From Falciphora oryzae (lineage: Eukaryota; Ascomycota; Sordariomycetes; Magnaporthales; Magnaporthaceae), in the NCBI GenBank assembly GCA_000733355.1, contig JNVV01000002.1, forward strand, positions 2,453,630 to 2,517,629: a DNA stretch of 64,000 bases, in the 5' to 3' direction. Shown here one piece after another: positions 1 through 11,850 of the stretch. The notes under the pieces were generated by a model. That model had not been told where the DNA came from. It did not search any database and worked only from the letters and a program-made list of their open reading frames with translations. The position numbers and the translations under genes were made by a program. How positions within the stretch are numbered: the stretch's first letter is position 1; each line of letters starts with the position of its first letter.

Positions 1-2361
1 GTCGAGATCGATCAAGGAATCCTCAACCTTCTTGCCCTTCTTCACTTGGCCCCAGTCGGCCCAGTCGTCAGTGGCTGGGTCCTTGACTGGCTCGGACTCG
101 GGATCCGCGGTCTTCCCCTTCTTCTTCTTATCCTTTTTGGAGGACGTGGGGGCGAATCCCCAAGCGTCATCCTGAGCAGGCTCCGCTTTGACCTCCTCAA
201 CCACACCCTTCTTCTTCTTGTCCTTTTTGGAGGGGATGGCGAATCCCCATGGGTCTTCTTCGACCTTCTGCTCAGGTTCAGGCTCAGGGTCGGGCTCGGG
301 TTCAGGGTCGGGTTCGGGTTCGGGCTCCTTGACTGGCTCAGGCTCGATGATAGCGATTTTACCCTTCTTCTTCTTGTCTTTCTTAGACGCCGGAGCTCCC
401 CAGCCGGCCCCAGCCCACCCATCGTCCTCTTTGTCCTCCTTGACCGGAGGCTCGGGCTCGGGGATCGGGTCAGGCTTCTTGACCTCGGGCTCGGCAGTCT
501 TACCCTTCTTCTTGTCCTTTTTGTTAGCACCCCAGCCGAAACCCCAACCATCATCTTCCTTGGTCGGCTCCGGCTCTGGCTCTAGTTCTGGCTCCGGTTC
601 GGGAGGCGGAGGCGGCTCCTCGACCACGGTTTTGCCCTTTTTCTTCTTCTCTTTCTTGGTGCTGGCGAGCCCCCATGTACTGTCGACCTCAACCTTGGGC
701 TCGGGCTCAGCAGGCTTTTCCGGCTCCGGTTCTGGTTCTGGCTCCTTGACAGACTCGTCCCAGATCGACGTCTTGCCTTTCTTCTTTTTGTCCTTCTTCG
801 TTGTCGCAGCAGTGCCCCAGCCAAAGTTGAAGTCGTCCATTTTCTCCTCTACCTTTTTCTCCACCTTCTCCGGCTCTGGCTCAGGCTCAGGCTCAGGCTC
901 GGGTTCCGGTTCGGGCTCAGGAGGGGGAGGTGGAGGGGTCTCCTCCGCCGCGCCTTTACCCTTCTTCTTCTTCTTCTTGGCTGTGGTAGTGGTGGCAGCG
1001 CCCCAACCACACGCGGCGTCGTCCGTCGGCGGCTCAGGCTCGGGGTCCTTGGGCGGGGGTATCTCCTCGACCCGAGGCTCTTCCTTCTCAGGCTCCGGTT
1101 CCGGTTCCTTGATAAGGTCATCCCATATTGGGGTATTGCCTTTTTTAGCCTTGGTTTTCTTTGCTGCTGACAGTCCCCAGATGTCTGCGGCTGGCTCCGG
1201 ATCCTTGGCAGGAGTGGGGTTTTCAACCTTGGGGGGCTCGTCCGCGCCTTTCTTTGTCTTCTTGGCTGTGAGGCCCCAGACTGCGAAGGGGTCGTCTTCT
1301 TTCTTTTTCGATGCAGACATGATGGGTGCAGCAACAGGGGCCGGGACATCCTTCGGTTCATCCGTCTCGCCAAACCCCAATGTTGTGCCCTTGCCCTTCT
1401 TCTTCGGCTTGCCGCGATCGAGACTCCACGGGGTTTCCTCCACTGGCTTCTTCTCCTCGGTCGGCTTGATCTCTTCCATGTTGACCTGTGACTGTTTCGA
1501 GTCGTTCTTGGAGCCCCAGCCCCAGCCCCATCCGGCAAACTTGCTCGCTGCTGCTTTGGCGGCCTTTCCGAGGTCCAGGTCGATACCTGGGCCTTCGTCC
1601 AGTTTGGTACTTGGGCTTTCGTCCGGTTTGGTACTTGGGCCTTGATCCAGTTTGATATCTTGGAACGTATCGAAGGTCTTGGCTGGGGGATCTTCCTTCT
1701 TTTCCCCAACAATCGGCGGTTCCTCGATAGGCTTTTCCTCGACGGCGGCGGTGCCCTTCTTCTTCTTCTTCTTGCTAGTGGATGCTAATCCCCAGGGATC
1801 TTCGATGATGGGCTCAGGGTCCTTTTTGTCGTCATCTTTCTTGTCGTCCCCACCCTTCTTATCGTCGCCTCCATCTCCAGCACCTCCGTCGCCGGCACCA
1901 TCGCCGTCCTTGTTGTCGGCATTTTCATCACCGCCACCGGATTCCTTCGGGGGCGGAGGCGGGGGCGGAGGTGCCAGCGGGGTGGGCGCTTTCTGAGTGT
2001 TATTACCCTTCTTCTTCTTCGCAGCCTCTCGGAAGCCACCCTGCCAGTTGAAATCAATGTCGACGGCTGCGGTTGGATCGGCAAACAGGTCACGATCGCG
2101 GTTCCTCCGTCCACCTGGCCCCTTATCGAGAGACGGCCATGGCGCCTCCAGATCCGCAGCAGAAGGAGCCTTGCGAGAGGCAAGCTCAGAAGTGGCCGTC
2201 AGGTCACTCGGAGGGATTGGCGAGGCGCAGTCTTCCCAGTCAGGATCTGGTGCGATGAGGCCGCGCTGTGCCAGTGTCCGCGACCAGCGCGGGCCAAGGT
2301 TTGGTATTATCAGGGATATGCAACCCGACTGGACAGGCGGATTCGCGAGCCTAGAATTCTC
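1..2361 (-). CDS. Partial gene: Trp-Gly / poly-lysine tandem-repeat protein (3' end off the window)
   Basis: One frame stays open on the minus strand from the left edge to about 2361. A stop lies just upstream (about 2388), and no in-frame ATG lies between. A CAG acceptor at 2362-2364 would start this exon at 2361, so the start codon must be in an upstream exon. The first 100 residues are mixed sequence (LGPRWSRTLAQRGL, then DFNWQGGF). After that come about 13 copies of a module of roughly 45 residues: an acidic-Trp-Gly stretch (DPWGF, DAWGF, GWGFGWG) followed by KKDKKKKGK. Pro-Glu repeats separate the modules. Lysine-rich blocks lie near 2010, 1760, 1400, 1290, 1150, 970, 790, 650, 515, 375, 220, 125 and 40. 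The repeats imply intrinsic disorder. I do not recognise the family and assign no function. Coding status is supported by the conserved module phase over 2 kb. Confidence 0.72.
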
Positions 2362-2674
2362 CTGATCGCAGAAACTCCATGGTCAGAACAGTGGCTAATT
2401 TTGCCTTTCAGGGCAGAAGAATACGGTCCAGGCATGAAAGCGCCCTGAGGCCCGGCACGTTCCTCTCGGCCGGGAGCAGCCGGGCTAACCAACTGGTCGC
2501 AACACTCTGAATCCCACCAAAGCAGGATCGCGCACGGCTGGGACACATAGACATGCGATGATCGCACCACAAGAGATTTGCCGACGGGGACAGTCGACTC
2601 GAGTTGGGTATTTGGGCAGGAAAACAAGTATGAAATTAAGAATGAAGGTAAAGAATTGGATCCAACATCGCCTA

Positions 2675-2992
2675 TCACTCACCCTTTTAGGGCTCACTAG
2701 CCATGCGCGCGCGATGCACCTCAGCCTTAGGCGCACGTCCTCCGGGGTCCACGGGATGACATGCTCATCCGATCCAGTCGTCCTCGTCCCAAGCTGGATC
2801 GCTGGCCACCCAGACGCGCCGCGGTCTCCTGTCCAGACGGTGGACGGGGAGAGCAAAACCTTGGCCGTGGCCATCCTGAAAGTTCAAGGGGTTCGCGGTG
2901 CACTGGCGGGCGGGTGTCAGACCCATGGAAGCTACCGGCGTAGGCTCGCAATTCCGCCAACCGTCAATACGAAGAAGATGTTGAAGACGCAA
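2675..2992 (-). other. Possible 5' exon(s) of the repeat-protein gene
   Basis: Two overlapping minus-strand frames lie here. One (2992 to 2765) ends WDEDDWIG-stop. The other (open from about 2883) continues DEHVIPWTPEDVRLRLRC and reaches a GTGAGT donor at 2675-2680. The second frame could splice in phase 0 to the acceptor at 2362-2364, giving an unusually long intron of about 310 nt. The two frames would read smoothly into each other if one base were gained or lost near 2767. I cannot decide between a real exon, a frameshift or assembly error, and chance. Confidence 0.3.
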
Positions 2993-5900
2993 CGTGGATT
3001 CGAGGGAGGGGTGCTGTGTTGCAGCAGGCAGACTGCGGCGCAGCGATTCGCAAGCGATCGTTGGGCCTCGACAGGCGTTGTCCTTCGGTGTCGGTCGACG
3101 GGGGTTTCGGCGGCTCCAAACTAAAGAACAGTGAAAGCAACAAAAGAACGGGTTCGGAGGCGGTCCGCGGGAGGGTGGGCTGAGCGTTCGTCACAGGCTA
3201 TATTCTGTTGGCTGGTGTTACTAGACCGACTTTTTAGAATTTTCTGTGCACCCCTATCGGCCTCGTTCCTTTGGCTCCTGCGTATGCAAGGAGGATGATG
3301 GGTTGCGAAAAGGGAGCCAATGGCGCAGTTGGGTCTGGCACAAAAGAAGCGCGCTTTGCACAGGATTGGTGAAGTCGCGGTGCAGTGCGACACACCCTCC
3401 CGGAGCTTTGGAGGGGCGGTGCGTGTCGCCACTTCCCGTTGGTGTTCGCGGGCAGCCTTCTCTTGTAAGTGGCCCTCTGCGGCTGACCACGTCGAGTCAC
3501 GAACGAGGGAAACACGGAGGCATGGAGGCAGAAAACGGGCCGGGCTGGGCGCACGATGACTTGCGGCGACCAAAGGAGAAAACGCGCGACTCACTTGGCG
3601 GGCCGGGTTCGATGACGGGCGAAAAGCGATCGGCTGCAGACGTCGAAACGGAAATTGAGGCGACGATGCCTGGGCGGAGCAGTGGAGCAGGTGGCCGCGG
3701 AGGCAGGCACCGTGGCAAATCGAAGTGGATGTCCTTCTAGTCCTGGTGAGGGCGAGGACACGGCCGTACCCCCCGTCCGCGATGCAGGGCAGGTAGGACG
3801 GGCGAGGGCAGGCAGGGGAAACGAGGCTCGCTACCGCTCCTCGCGCTCTCTGGTTGCCGTGTTCTCTTTCTCTCCGGGTTGCACACGCACACGAGGTTTC
3901 CTCGCGTTCTCTCTACAACCGCTATGGGTTCCGATGCGCTTCTCGGGAAGGCAGAAGAACAAAACACAAAAACACAAAAACAAAAAAGGGGAACAGAGCA
4001 GGCGGGGAGACGGGGAAAGGGGGACAAGACTCATCATGTGCACGCATTGATGGGCTGGGAAAAGATGCTTGGACGGGCGTGCGTGCTGTTTTCGCGGATG
4101 GATGGCTGGGATGCAGCGTGTCATTGGCCCGAGGGCGCCTGCCCGCCGCCCACCGCTTTCCCGCACTTGGAGCCACCACCCTCCAATGACACCCTTTGCG
4201 GACAAGAGCCGCCCACTTTTCCCGCACCCAGCGACAGGAGCCCGTTGCGAGAAGCAGCGCGTTGATCACTCGCGCACCACCCTGGCCAAGCACAAAAGCT
4301 CCTTCACATACACCCCACCTTCCACCCCTCTTCCGATCCCTGCTGGGGAGGCTGGCTGGCTGCCGGTTTGCGACTTCAATCCTTGTTCAGCCGTTTTATC
4401 GCGAGATCCATGTGTGACGAGCCTAGAGGCGAGGCCGTCAACGCCGTTCCGAGCATCATTCCATGATCTTTCTTTCTCCCGAAAGCCGGACGGCTGCAAG
4501 CCAGCACCATCCTTGGGCATGTTTTACTGACACGCCCCTCAATTCGCGTTCTACTTGCTCCCATTCGCTGCCCGTGGCACGCCGGCTAGAGTGGCTGAGC
4601 GAGCCTTTGCTTGTCACACTTGTTTCCTCTCTGCGTTTCGTCCAGTGTTTGTTTCTTGACTCCCCTCCTTTTTTGCGCTCAGTCACCAAAGTTAGAATCC
4701 AGTGTGTCACCCGCCCTTATCCGAACCCCCGGCACCGGCCATTGCCGAGATTGGCGGCTTGTCAAGCTGTCCAAACAAAGGCGGCGCAGGCCCCTTTTCG
4801 GTTGTGTCCCATCAATCAACGCCATCGTCCAATCCGTTGTTTTTTTCCCCAGCGGCGGGTAAACGGCCCAAGCTCGCTTGGGAAAGGGGACTGATGACGC
4901 AAAATCCCTCCTCAGCGGTCAACCTCGCCTCTCTCGCTGGGACTGGACTGCACAGTCGACAGACCTCTTGGGATCCACGAATCCGCATGCGCCCTCTCCT
5001 GACATTGGCGTGGTTTCCGCAGGCCGTCCTGCGCTTCCGTGCTTGCGTGTTTGCCCTGGGCCGACATATGCTCCCGTGCATGGCCTGGGAAACGGTTGAA
5101 ATGTCGCGTCCATTCCCGTCGTCAGTTCCTCCGGTCGCGCGTGCGCCTCGCGAGGGCCGCAGGCGAATCAGCCCGCGGTGGAGCCCGCACTAAGGTATCG
5201 ATACATTGCAGGCTGGGCAGCCATGCGCCGCCAGCGCTCGTCTCGTGTACATGGCAGGGCTCTGGTTTTCTCTCGTCTTGCGATGCCCGCATGCATGCTG
5301 CCGCTGCATGCCGCAAGGCATCCCTTCTTACTTGTTTCTCCCTCCACCCTGACCATCCACGTCGCCCGGTTATGCAGCCTGACATCCACCGCAGGAGATG
5401 ATGCAACGGGAAAGCAGCAGGCGCAGCAGCAGGGAGGCAGGTAGGCAGGCAAGCACAGCAGGGGTCTCGGCCGAAGCCTCCTTAGGTCTCCTCCTCTGTG
5501 CACCCGTCCCACCCCCGCCAGAGTCAGCTGGGTTCGGTGTTCTTCACGCCGCCGGCCATGAATTGGGCCCAGGAGACTGGCTTTGACGGACGTTTCAGAC
5601 CCTTCTAGATACTGAACTGATCCGCGATGCACGTTGATATCTTGGAAGGGCTATGATGATGCTCACTGTTTGACCATTCGGCTCTTGGCTCCTTAGGTTC
5701 CTGCCTCAACAATAACATCGCGTACATGCTACTAGCGGACGCATGCACAAAATGAAGCATACATACGGGCTATAAACGGATCGGCGCCGCAGTGGTGTCG
5801 GGGCCCCGGCAGGCAAAAAAGCACACTGCGACGCACGTACATAACGACCACAGCTGTCCTAAGGCAAAAAGGGCACAAAAGGCCAGCCACAGCCACCAAG

Positions 5901-7660
5901 CCCAGCCCGGCTCAGCCCACCCTTCGCAGCAGAAAGCACGGTGGTGGTGGTGGGAGGACTGGGTGCATGCACCTTTGCATATGCAGCGTCCCGCCAATGA
6001 CTGGAGGACCGGTCTCCAGAAGGGGCAAATGGGGCTCCACCTCGATGCGTCTTCACCGCCAGAACTTCACACACGCATCGTCACGAAGCCCAGAGTTGGC
6101 TGGACGACGGCGACGCTGGGCCGGGGGCGAACATGGAAGAAGGTGTGGACGGCAGCCACATAGGGGGAATTTTTTTTTTTTTTTTTTTTTCCTTGGAGCC
6201 CGAAGCCCATCCATGCCGTGTGCAGCATAGCGCAAGGTGCAAGCACCCGCTGGGCCATTTGTTTGTGCATTTTTCGCTTGCTGACCCGGGCGTCGGTGGC
6301 TTTTTCTCTGCCCTCTCCCGATCAGGCCTCGTCGCAGCTCACGCGTTGATACGTGGGCCCCAGTGGTCTCTCTTTTCGGGCGTCGCGGCTATCCTTGACC
6401 GCCTCTTGGGCACATAGATGGATGGAACCGGAAAGAGAACGAAGGAGACAAAAACACTAAAGAAAAGAAGACACCAAAAGCAGTAGATACTAGACGAACG
6501 GGCTAACGAAGGGGCAAAGGGGCGTTCCCGCAACGGTTCGGGCCCTCCAAGCCCACGCTTGCTGCATGGGAGTCCACCATCGATCGATCCATGGTGCCGT
6601 TGATGTTCAACAATCGTCATGGCCTTGGTGCCCCGCCTGTGCCCATCAAGACGGCCCCCAGCCAGACGCAGCACTGCATTGAGTGTCTGCTGAAGGAATG
6701 GGGTTTTGTTGTTGTGATTCCCCGGAACCAGCCGATCGCGCATGGGGAGAGACGCTGTATCCCCCGAACACCCCGGTCTCTCTCGGTCCGGGGGACGAAG
6801 GGATCTGGGCGGGAACCGCCAACAAGGGGTTTAGTTGGAAAGTGCGGGACGGGCGCTACAAGCTGTCATTTTGGCAGCCGTGGCGCCTCGCTCATCGACC
6901 GAGGCGCAAGCCCAGGGGCGTCACGACGTCTAAGCCACATGCAAGGAGCTGCTGTGCTTACATGCGACACCAAAAAAGAGATGACATGAATCCTTCAGAG
7001 AGCACGCACACCACGTCCAATCTCGTAGCGTGTCGCGGCGTGTTAGAAAAGAGAAACTTTGATTCTAAAAATTGGCCGCGCCAGGGCAGTTCCAACAGGG
7101 CACAGGGCCCCTGTCAGCAGCTCCAGACCCAAAGTTAGCCGCTTATTGGCCCCCCCTTGACAACAAAGTCAATGTGTTGGTGCTGTGTGGTGACGGGCCA
7201 TCAGCCCCCAAAAGCATCCATCTCAGGGGCCTGGGCGTCACGTTTCAAAATCAGGTGGGCGGGGGAGTGCTCGAGCTGTCATGTCCAACCGCTCCAGGGA
7301 GGGCTTGGGAGCCGAGACCAAGCACATGTGCCGCTCGAAGTTCCGTGGCCGGGAGAGACTGGGCTGGTTTTTCATCCCTCGCTTCTTTCTTTGAGGCCAT
7401 TTCTTTGTGCCGTCCCCGAGTCGTGCAATATCCTCAATAATCCTGCAAAGGATTTACGACTCGTTTCTTCCCGACAGCGTCCCATCTACGTCATACTCGT
7501 ACGGCAACAAGCACCAACCCGACCCCATCCATCTCCATTATCATCTCCTCGCTGAACATCCAACCCGCACCTACCGCCGACGCCTGCCGTCAACCATAAT
7601 CGGGACTTGGCAAGAACAGCCCAAAAGGGAAACTGCAAAAGATTGCCAACCCCCAGCAAA
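2993..7660. other. Long intergenic region, no supported gene
   Basis: About 4.7 kb lies between the divergent repeat-protein gene and the DUF7053-like gene. Open frames here are short, overlap on both strands and show no domain-like composition. Features seen are a run of 21 T at 6170-6190 and pyrimidine-rich stretches. The last 200 bases before 7661 probably hold the leader of the next gene. Confidence 0.6.
6170..6190. repeat. Poly-T run (21)
   Basis: Uninterrupted T tract in noncoding DNA, one of eight runs of 17 or more A or T in this window. Confidence 0.95.
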
Positions 7661-8254
7661 ATGGTGGCCCGCATGACCATCACGGTCGCGGCCCCGCTGC
7701 CGCCGTCGGTGCCGCCCCAGGCCGTCATCGATGCGCTGCACGCCTCGTACGAGCCGCTGATCCGCCCGCACCCGTTCCTGCGCCGCTTCGCGCGCCGCCG
7801 CCTGTCCGTGTCCGAGGTGGTCGACGACCCCTTCTTCGAGGCCGACGGCGCCAAGCTCGAGGCCTACGAGGTCGTCGAGCGCGTCCCCATCCTGCCCGTC
7901 CCGGGCTTCCACAAGGACATCGTCATCCCCGCCGTCTTCCAGAGCTTCGCCCGCGGCGTCCGCTGCCGCGCCGACTCCTCGGGCGTCCGCATCTGGAGCG
8001 TCTACGAGGTCCGGCCGCTCTCGGCCGCGTCGGGCGCCGATGCTGCCGGTGCTACTGCGTCTGGTGCGGGGGAGGAGGCCTGGGAGCTCCTGGAGACGGC
8101 AAAGGTCGAGTGCAACGCCCTGGTCAAGCCGTTTGTGCAAAAGAACTTTATAGCCGCCCACCGCGACATCCTCAAGGGAACCATTGCCGAAATCGCCACC
8201 ATGCAAGGCCTGCCGGTCGTCGAGAGTTCGGGGCCCGTCAGGGTGACAACTTGA
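7661..8254 (+). CDS. DUF7053-like conserved fungal protein
   Basis: Single exon of 197 residues. ATG 7661 is chosen because it opens straight into the conserved part. An upstream in-frame extension has no ATG. The sequence begins MVARMTITVAAPLPPSVPP, then a region around DALHASYEPLIRPHPFL, a central beta-rich part with repeated Val-Pro, and a C-terminal helix-like stretch (ECNALVKPFVQKNFIAAHRD). This order (an N-terminal phrase like TPLPPxVP, then a C-terminal CNxLMxxFVKKxxxxAH-like segment) matches the small fungal family I know as DUF7053, for which no biochemical role is known to me. A Gly/Ala-rich insert near residues 125-140 looks like a loop. No signal peptide or membrane segment is evident. 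The gene converges on the oxidoreductase at 8624-10135. Confidence 0.72.
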   Translation: MVARMTITVAAPLPPSVPPQAVIDALHASYEPLIRPHPFLRRFARRRLSVSEVVDDPFFEADGAKLEAYEVVERVPILPVPGFHKDIVIPAVFQSFARGVRCRADSSGVRIWSVYEVRPLSAASGADAAGATASGAGEEAWELLETAKVECNALVKPFVQKNFIAAHRDILKGTIAEIATMQGLPVVESSGPVRVTT

Positions 8255-8623
8255 TCACCTCTGTGGACGATATCCTGGGCTTACTTCTCTCTTTTTTGCG
8301 CTTCTTCTTCTTCCGCTATTTCTGCTGTCTTGGTTCTACATGTACTTTTTGGGGGCACCGTGGAGTTTTAGGCTTGTCAGACTTTCATAGGTTGCGTTTT
8401 CGGCTGTGACACACGATTATGATTGGTATATACCCGTGCTAGTGGTTGGTCATTTACATGCTTTCATCTTCAAGGACTGTTCGCTGTTGTTTCCTTGTTA
8501 TCATCGTGTCCGCCAGGCAGCGCACATACAGCTCAAACGATTAAAGAAACTCTGGGATCTCGTGTCGAGCTTATTCATGGTGTGCTTGCGCTTCGTATTC
8601 ACATCTATCATCTACAGCGACCC
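8255..8623. other. Convergent 3' spacer
   Basis: Shared downstream region of the DUF7053-like gene and the oxidoreductase gene. It is T-rich on the plus strand and holds the two 3' ends. I see no gene. Confidence 0.6.
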
Positions 8624-10135
8624 TCAGATGTGGTAGACAAGCTTGCCGCCGCTGACCTTGCCAGCCTTGTGCTCCTGCAAGCCCACGAGCACGCCCTCGA
8701 GCCCCCTGCCGCCGCGGTCGCATTCCGTCTTGGCGGGCTTGAGCTTGGCCCCGGCGAGCAGGCGCTCCGTCAGCGCCACAAACACCTTTGCGTGCTCGTA
8801 GTCCTCGGGCCTGGCCGGGTGCTCGCCCCACTTGGAGAAGGCCTCGCCGACGGCCGTGTACCCCAGCGTCACCTTGGGCCCGTCGACGGCGGGGTTCGCG
8901 GCCTTGACGACGGCCGCGTCGACGTACAGCAGGGCCGCGTACTGCGCGCCGGCCCCCGAGTCCGTGTCGAGCGCCGCGGCGCAGCCCCTAGCGCTCGGCT
9001 CGAGGGCGATGCAGTCCCAGGCGTACCGCAGCTTGCCGCCCGTCGACCTGCGCACCGCCTCGACCCAGTCCTCGGAGTTGTAGTCGTACACCTCGTCCGC
9101 GCCCAGCGAGCGCAGGTAGTCAAAGTTGCGCGGCGACGACGTCGTCAGCACCTTGAAGCCCGACAGCTTGGCGTACTGGATCCCCAGGATGCCCGTCGCC
9201 GTGCTGCCTCCGTAGATCAGGATCGGCGTGCCCGCCGCCGCCTTGACGCCAGCCTCGTCGCTGGGGAGCGGCAGCTTCAGGACCTGATAAAGCCCTTGGC
9301 CCTGGATTTTTGTTAAAAGTAGGTATGTCAGCAGGGAATATGAAAAGAAAGGAAGAAGGGGGGAAAGTAATAAAACCATCGTGATGGTGCGCATTCCTAT
9401 GTGTTCTGCTCCTAGGATCGAGTCTTCTGAGGGAATAGCAAGGCGAGTTTCAACACTTACACAAGTCACGACACCAACCCCGAGCGTGCTAGCGTCCTCA
9501 TCGCTCACGTTGTCGGGGACCTTAATCTGGATGCCGCCCTTGGCGACAATGTACTCGGCAAAAGCGCCGTCCTCGAGCTCGCTCCGGTTCCTACCACGGA
9601 GGCCAAAGGTCAGTTCCAGGGTCTGAGTTCTTTCTTATACTGACCGGAAATTCGACTGTTTCACACAGCCGCCGCTAAGAAAGGCAGCCGGGATGAAAAA
9701 GAACAAAAATTAAGAGAGAGAGGGAAAAAAAAAAAAAAAAAGTGGAAATAACACGTACGATCCATGACAGAAGCCAGCAATGCGGTCGCCAGGCTTAAAG
9801 TCCTTGGTGACGTTCTTGCCGACCTCGACGACCACGCCGGCATAGTCACACCCCACCCTCCCGGCCCCGAAGGTGCCCTCGACATGCTTCCAGTCGGTTG
9901 GGTTCCTGGAGCCCGCGTGCCAAGAATGTCAGTAAAAAACCATGCCAAGAGCTGGGCAGGCACCCAAACTAGTCAGGGTTGTCGGGCGGCTCAAAGAAAC
10001 AGGTACGTACAGCGCAACCGCTGTGGTCTTGATCAGGACATAGTCGTCCCTCAGCCTCGGCGTCGGCACCTCCTCGATGGCGGCCTGGCCCTGGCCCTTG
10101 ATGACGACGGCGCGGGTGGTTGCGGGAGCAGACAT
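8624..10135 (-). CDS. MDR oxidoreductase, trans-enoyl-reductase/quinone-oxidoreductase-like
   Basis: Four exons: 10011-10135, 9759-9905, 9461-9590 and 8624-9301. All join in phase to give 359 residues. Introns are 105, 168 and 159 nt with GTACGT, GTACGT and GTAAGT donors. The N-terminal GroES-like part includes AVALNPTDWKHVEG and GCDYAGVVVEVG. The cofactor-binding Rossmann part has LIYGGSTATGILGIQYAKL near residues 160-178. The zinc-ligand residues of classical alcohol dehydrogenases are not evident, which fits the NADPH-dependent enoyl reductase branch (ToxD/trans-ER-like). The likely reaction is reduction of an activated double bond, but the substrate is unknown. No polyketide synthase lies nearby, so a role in polyketide assembly is not supported by context. 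Intron 2 carries a run of 17 A on the plus strand (9725-9741). Confidence 0.88.
9725..9741. repeat. Poly-A run (17) inside an intron
   Basis: Homopolymer in intron 2 of the oxidoreductase gene. In the transcript it reads as a U tract near the 5' part of the intron. Confidence 0.9.
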
Positions 10136-11850
10136 TGTAGATATCTCTCGGTGGACTTTCTCTCTTCTGGAGGATAGCCCAGGTTGGAAACAGGCAGGCG
10201 AGCTGGGAAGACACGAGGTGATTTCCAAGTCCAACAACTACATTTATAGGCAGAGCGTGTTTATATGGGGACTCGTGATGGAGAGGGGCATCGGTGCGGG
10301 GATGGGCAGAGTCAAAAGTCCGAGGCGGTGGGACACGCTTTGTAATCTGCGCGTGCGATCACGATCAATGATGGGATGGAACGGGGGTCTTTGTGGTGTG
10401 GGCGTCGGGGACATGGGAGAACCAGCCATGCCATGTCTGGATCGGGAAACCAAGTCCGTCCGGTTCGAGGCCGCACCATATACCCAGGCAGATATCTCGG
10501 TGGAGAATCACCTGGCTCGGCTTCCCAGGACTATTGCCTCGTTGTTTATCATAGATAACCGGATTACAAAACATCGCCGTCACGGCAGCACGGGTCACGC
10601 ATCGGCGATGTTTGCGCAGTCTCGACGCACGAGCGGTGTTCAGGCCTCTCGATGGTCTACCAATACCCAAGCTCCACCACAACAAAATAAACGAGACTGC
10701 GAAACAAAGTGACTTTAGCCCCAAGTGTTTTCCCTTTGTATTTCCAGAAAGACAAATGGGAAATAAAAGATTCAACCTGGCTGTATATTACCAGCAGTCG
10801 TAAAGTATAATATCACGTCCTTTTCAATGTGAAAAGATGTATAGTCGCGGTTTTCTTAACGTTGTTCATCGCGGTCAATGTACTCCCCGACAGGAGGGAC
10901 ACAGATTGCAGTCTCGTTTTTTTTGTCGTGGGCGAGCCAAGGTAGGCGGCTCAACTGACGGCTTTCCTCTCGGCATCCCACATTTATATCATAGATGCTT
11001 GATAACCCGCCTAACACAGCATCACGTTGGTTCCCAAATGTTGGTGCTGTGGGTGTGCTTTGGCTGGGACGATGTCTTTTTTGCCGGGTATCGAATGAAC
11101 GGATAACAGCGAAACAGCCCCTGGTCTCAAGCCCCCAAGCAATTGCCCATTTGTCAGCAAATTCTACGTAAGGGTGGCGAGCCTTTGATTTACCCCTAGC
11201 GGAGTTAACCGATACCGAGGCCGAGGTAACTCTCTGCGGGGCCAAGAAGCGACCAATACACTCGCACACGGCCGTCAAGACAACCATCAAACATGCTCCG
11301 ATGCCAGGTAGCTTAGTGAATCGTACGTGTAGAGGTCGAATCAGAAGCTACTGGCGAAAGGCTGTGGTTGCTGGACTGCGACCAAAATGCCAGCCAGGTC
11401 ATTGTCTCTAATATACCGGTATCATGAAAGCAAAGAGAACCCTCGGGGATGGCCGACAGTCAACTATCTGTGGAAACCCCGGACACACATGGCCACCATG
11501 TCCAAAGGCCAGTCATGAACTCCGACAAAACCACGGGTAACCCAAGCGCAAAAAGGATTCGCAGTAGAACTGGCTATCAAGAAGAGAAGAGTCGTAGACA
11601 TAAAACATAACAGGTATAGATAGATAATTTGGTCGTTGCCTCCGGGCAACTGGAGCCAAGAGAAAACGGCAAAACAAAGAAGAAAAAGCCATCAGGAATC
11701 TGAAAGCCTGTCGTCAGGGACTTCGAAGTCCCACGCCCACGACGAAAGTATGGCAACAAATGCGCCAGGCGCCAAGCAGAAAAGGCAAAACAAACATCCG
11801 AAGACCCGAAAGAGCGGCTGGGAGCCAAACGTGGTCCCATGGCGCCGCTA
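10136..11850. other. Intergenic region upstream of the oxidoreductase, no gene seen
   Basis: About 1.7 kb between two minus-strand genes. It must contain the oxidoreductase promoter (right of 10135) and the crz1 3' UTR (left of 11851). No frame looks coding. Confidence 0.6.

Noticed and set aside
188..1645. Long plus-strand frame rich in Gly-Ser and Phe
   Set aside because: It is the antisense shadow of the lysine and Pro-Glu repeats on the minus strand. Its periodic composition follows directly from those codons.
8423..9316. 297-codon plus-strand frame over the oxidoreductase
   Set aside because: Antisense shadow of the well-supported MDR coding exon, rich in Arg and Leu as expected for such a shadow.
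10455..10480. GGTTCGAGG with a partial T-stem-like pairing
   Set aside because: Four of five pairs fit, but there is no matching acceptor stem or A-box upstream.
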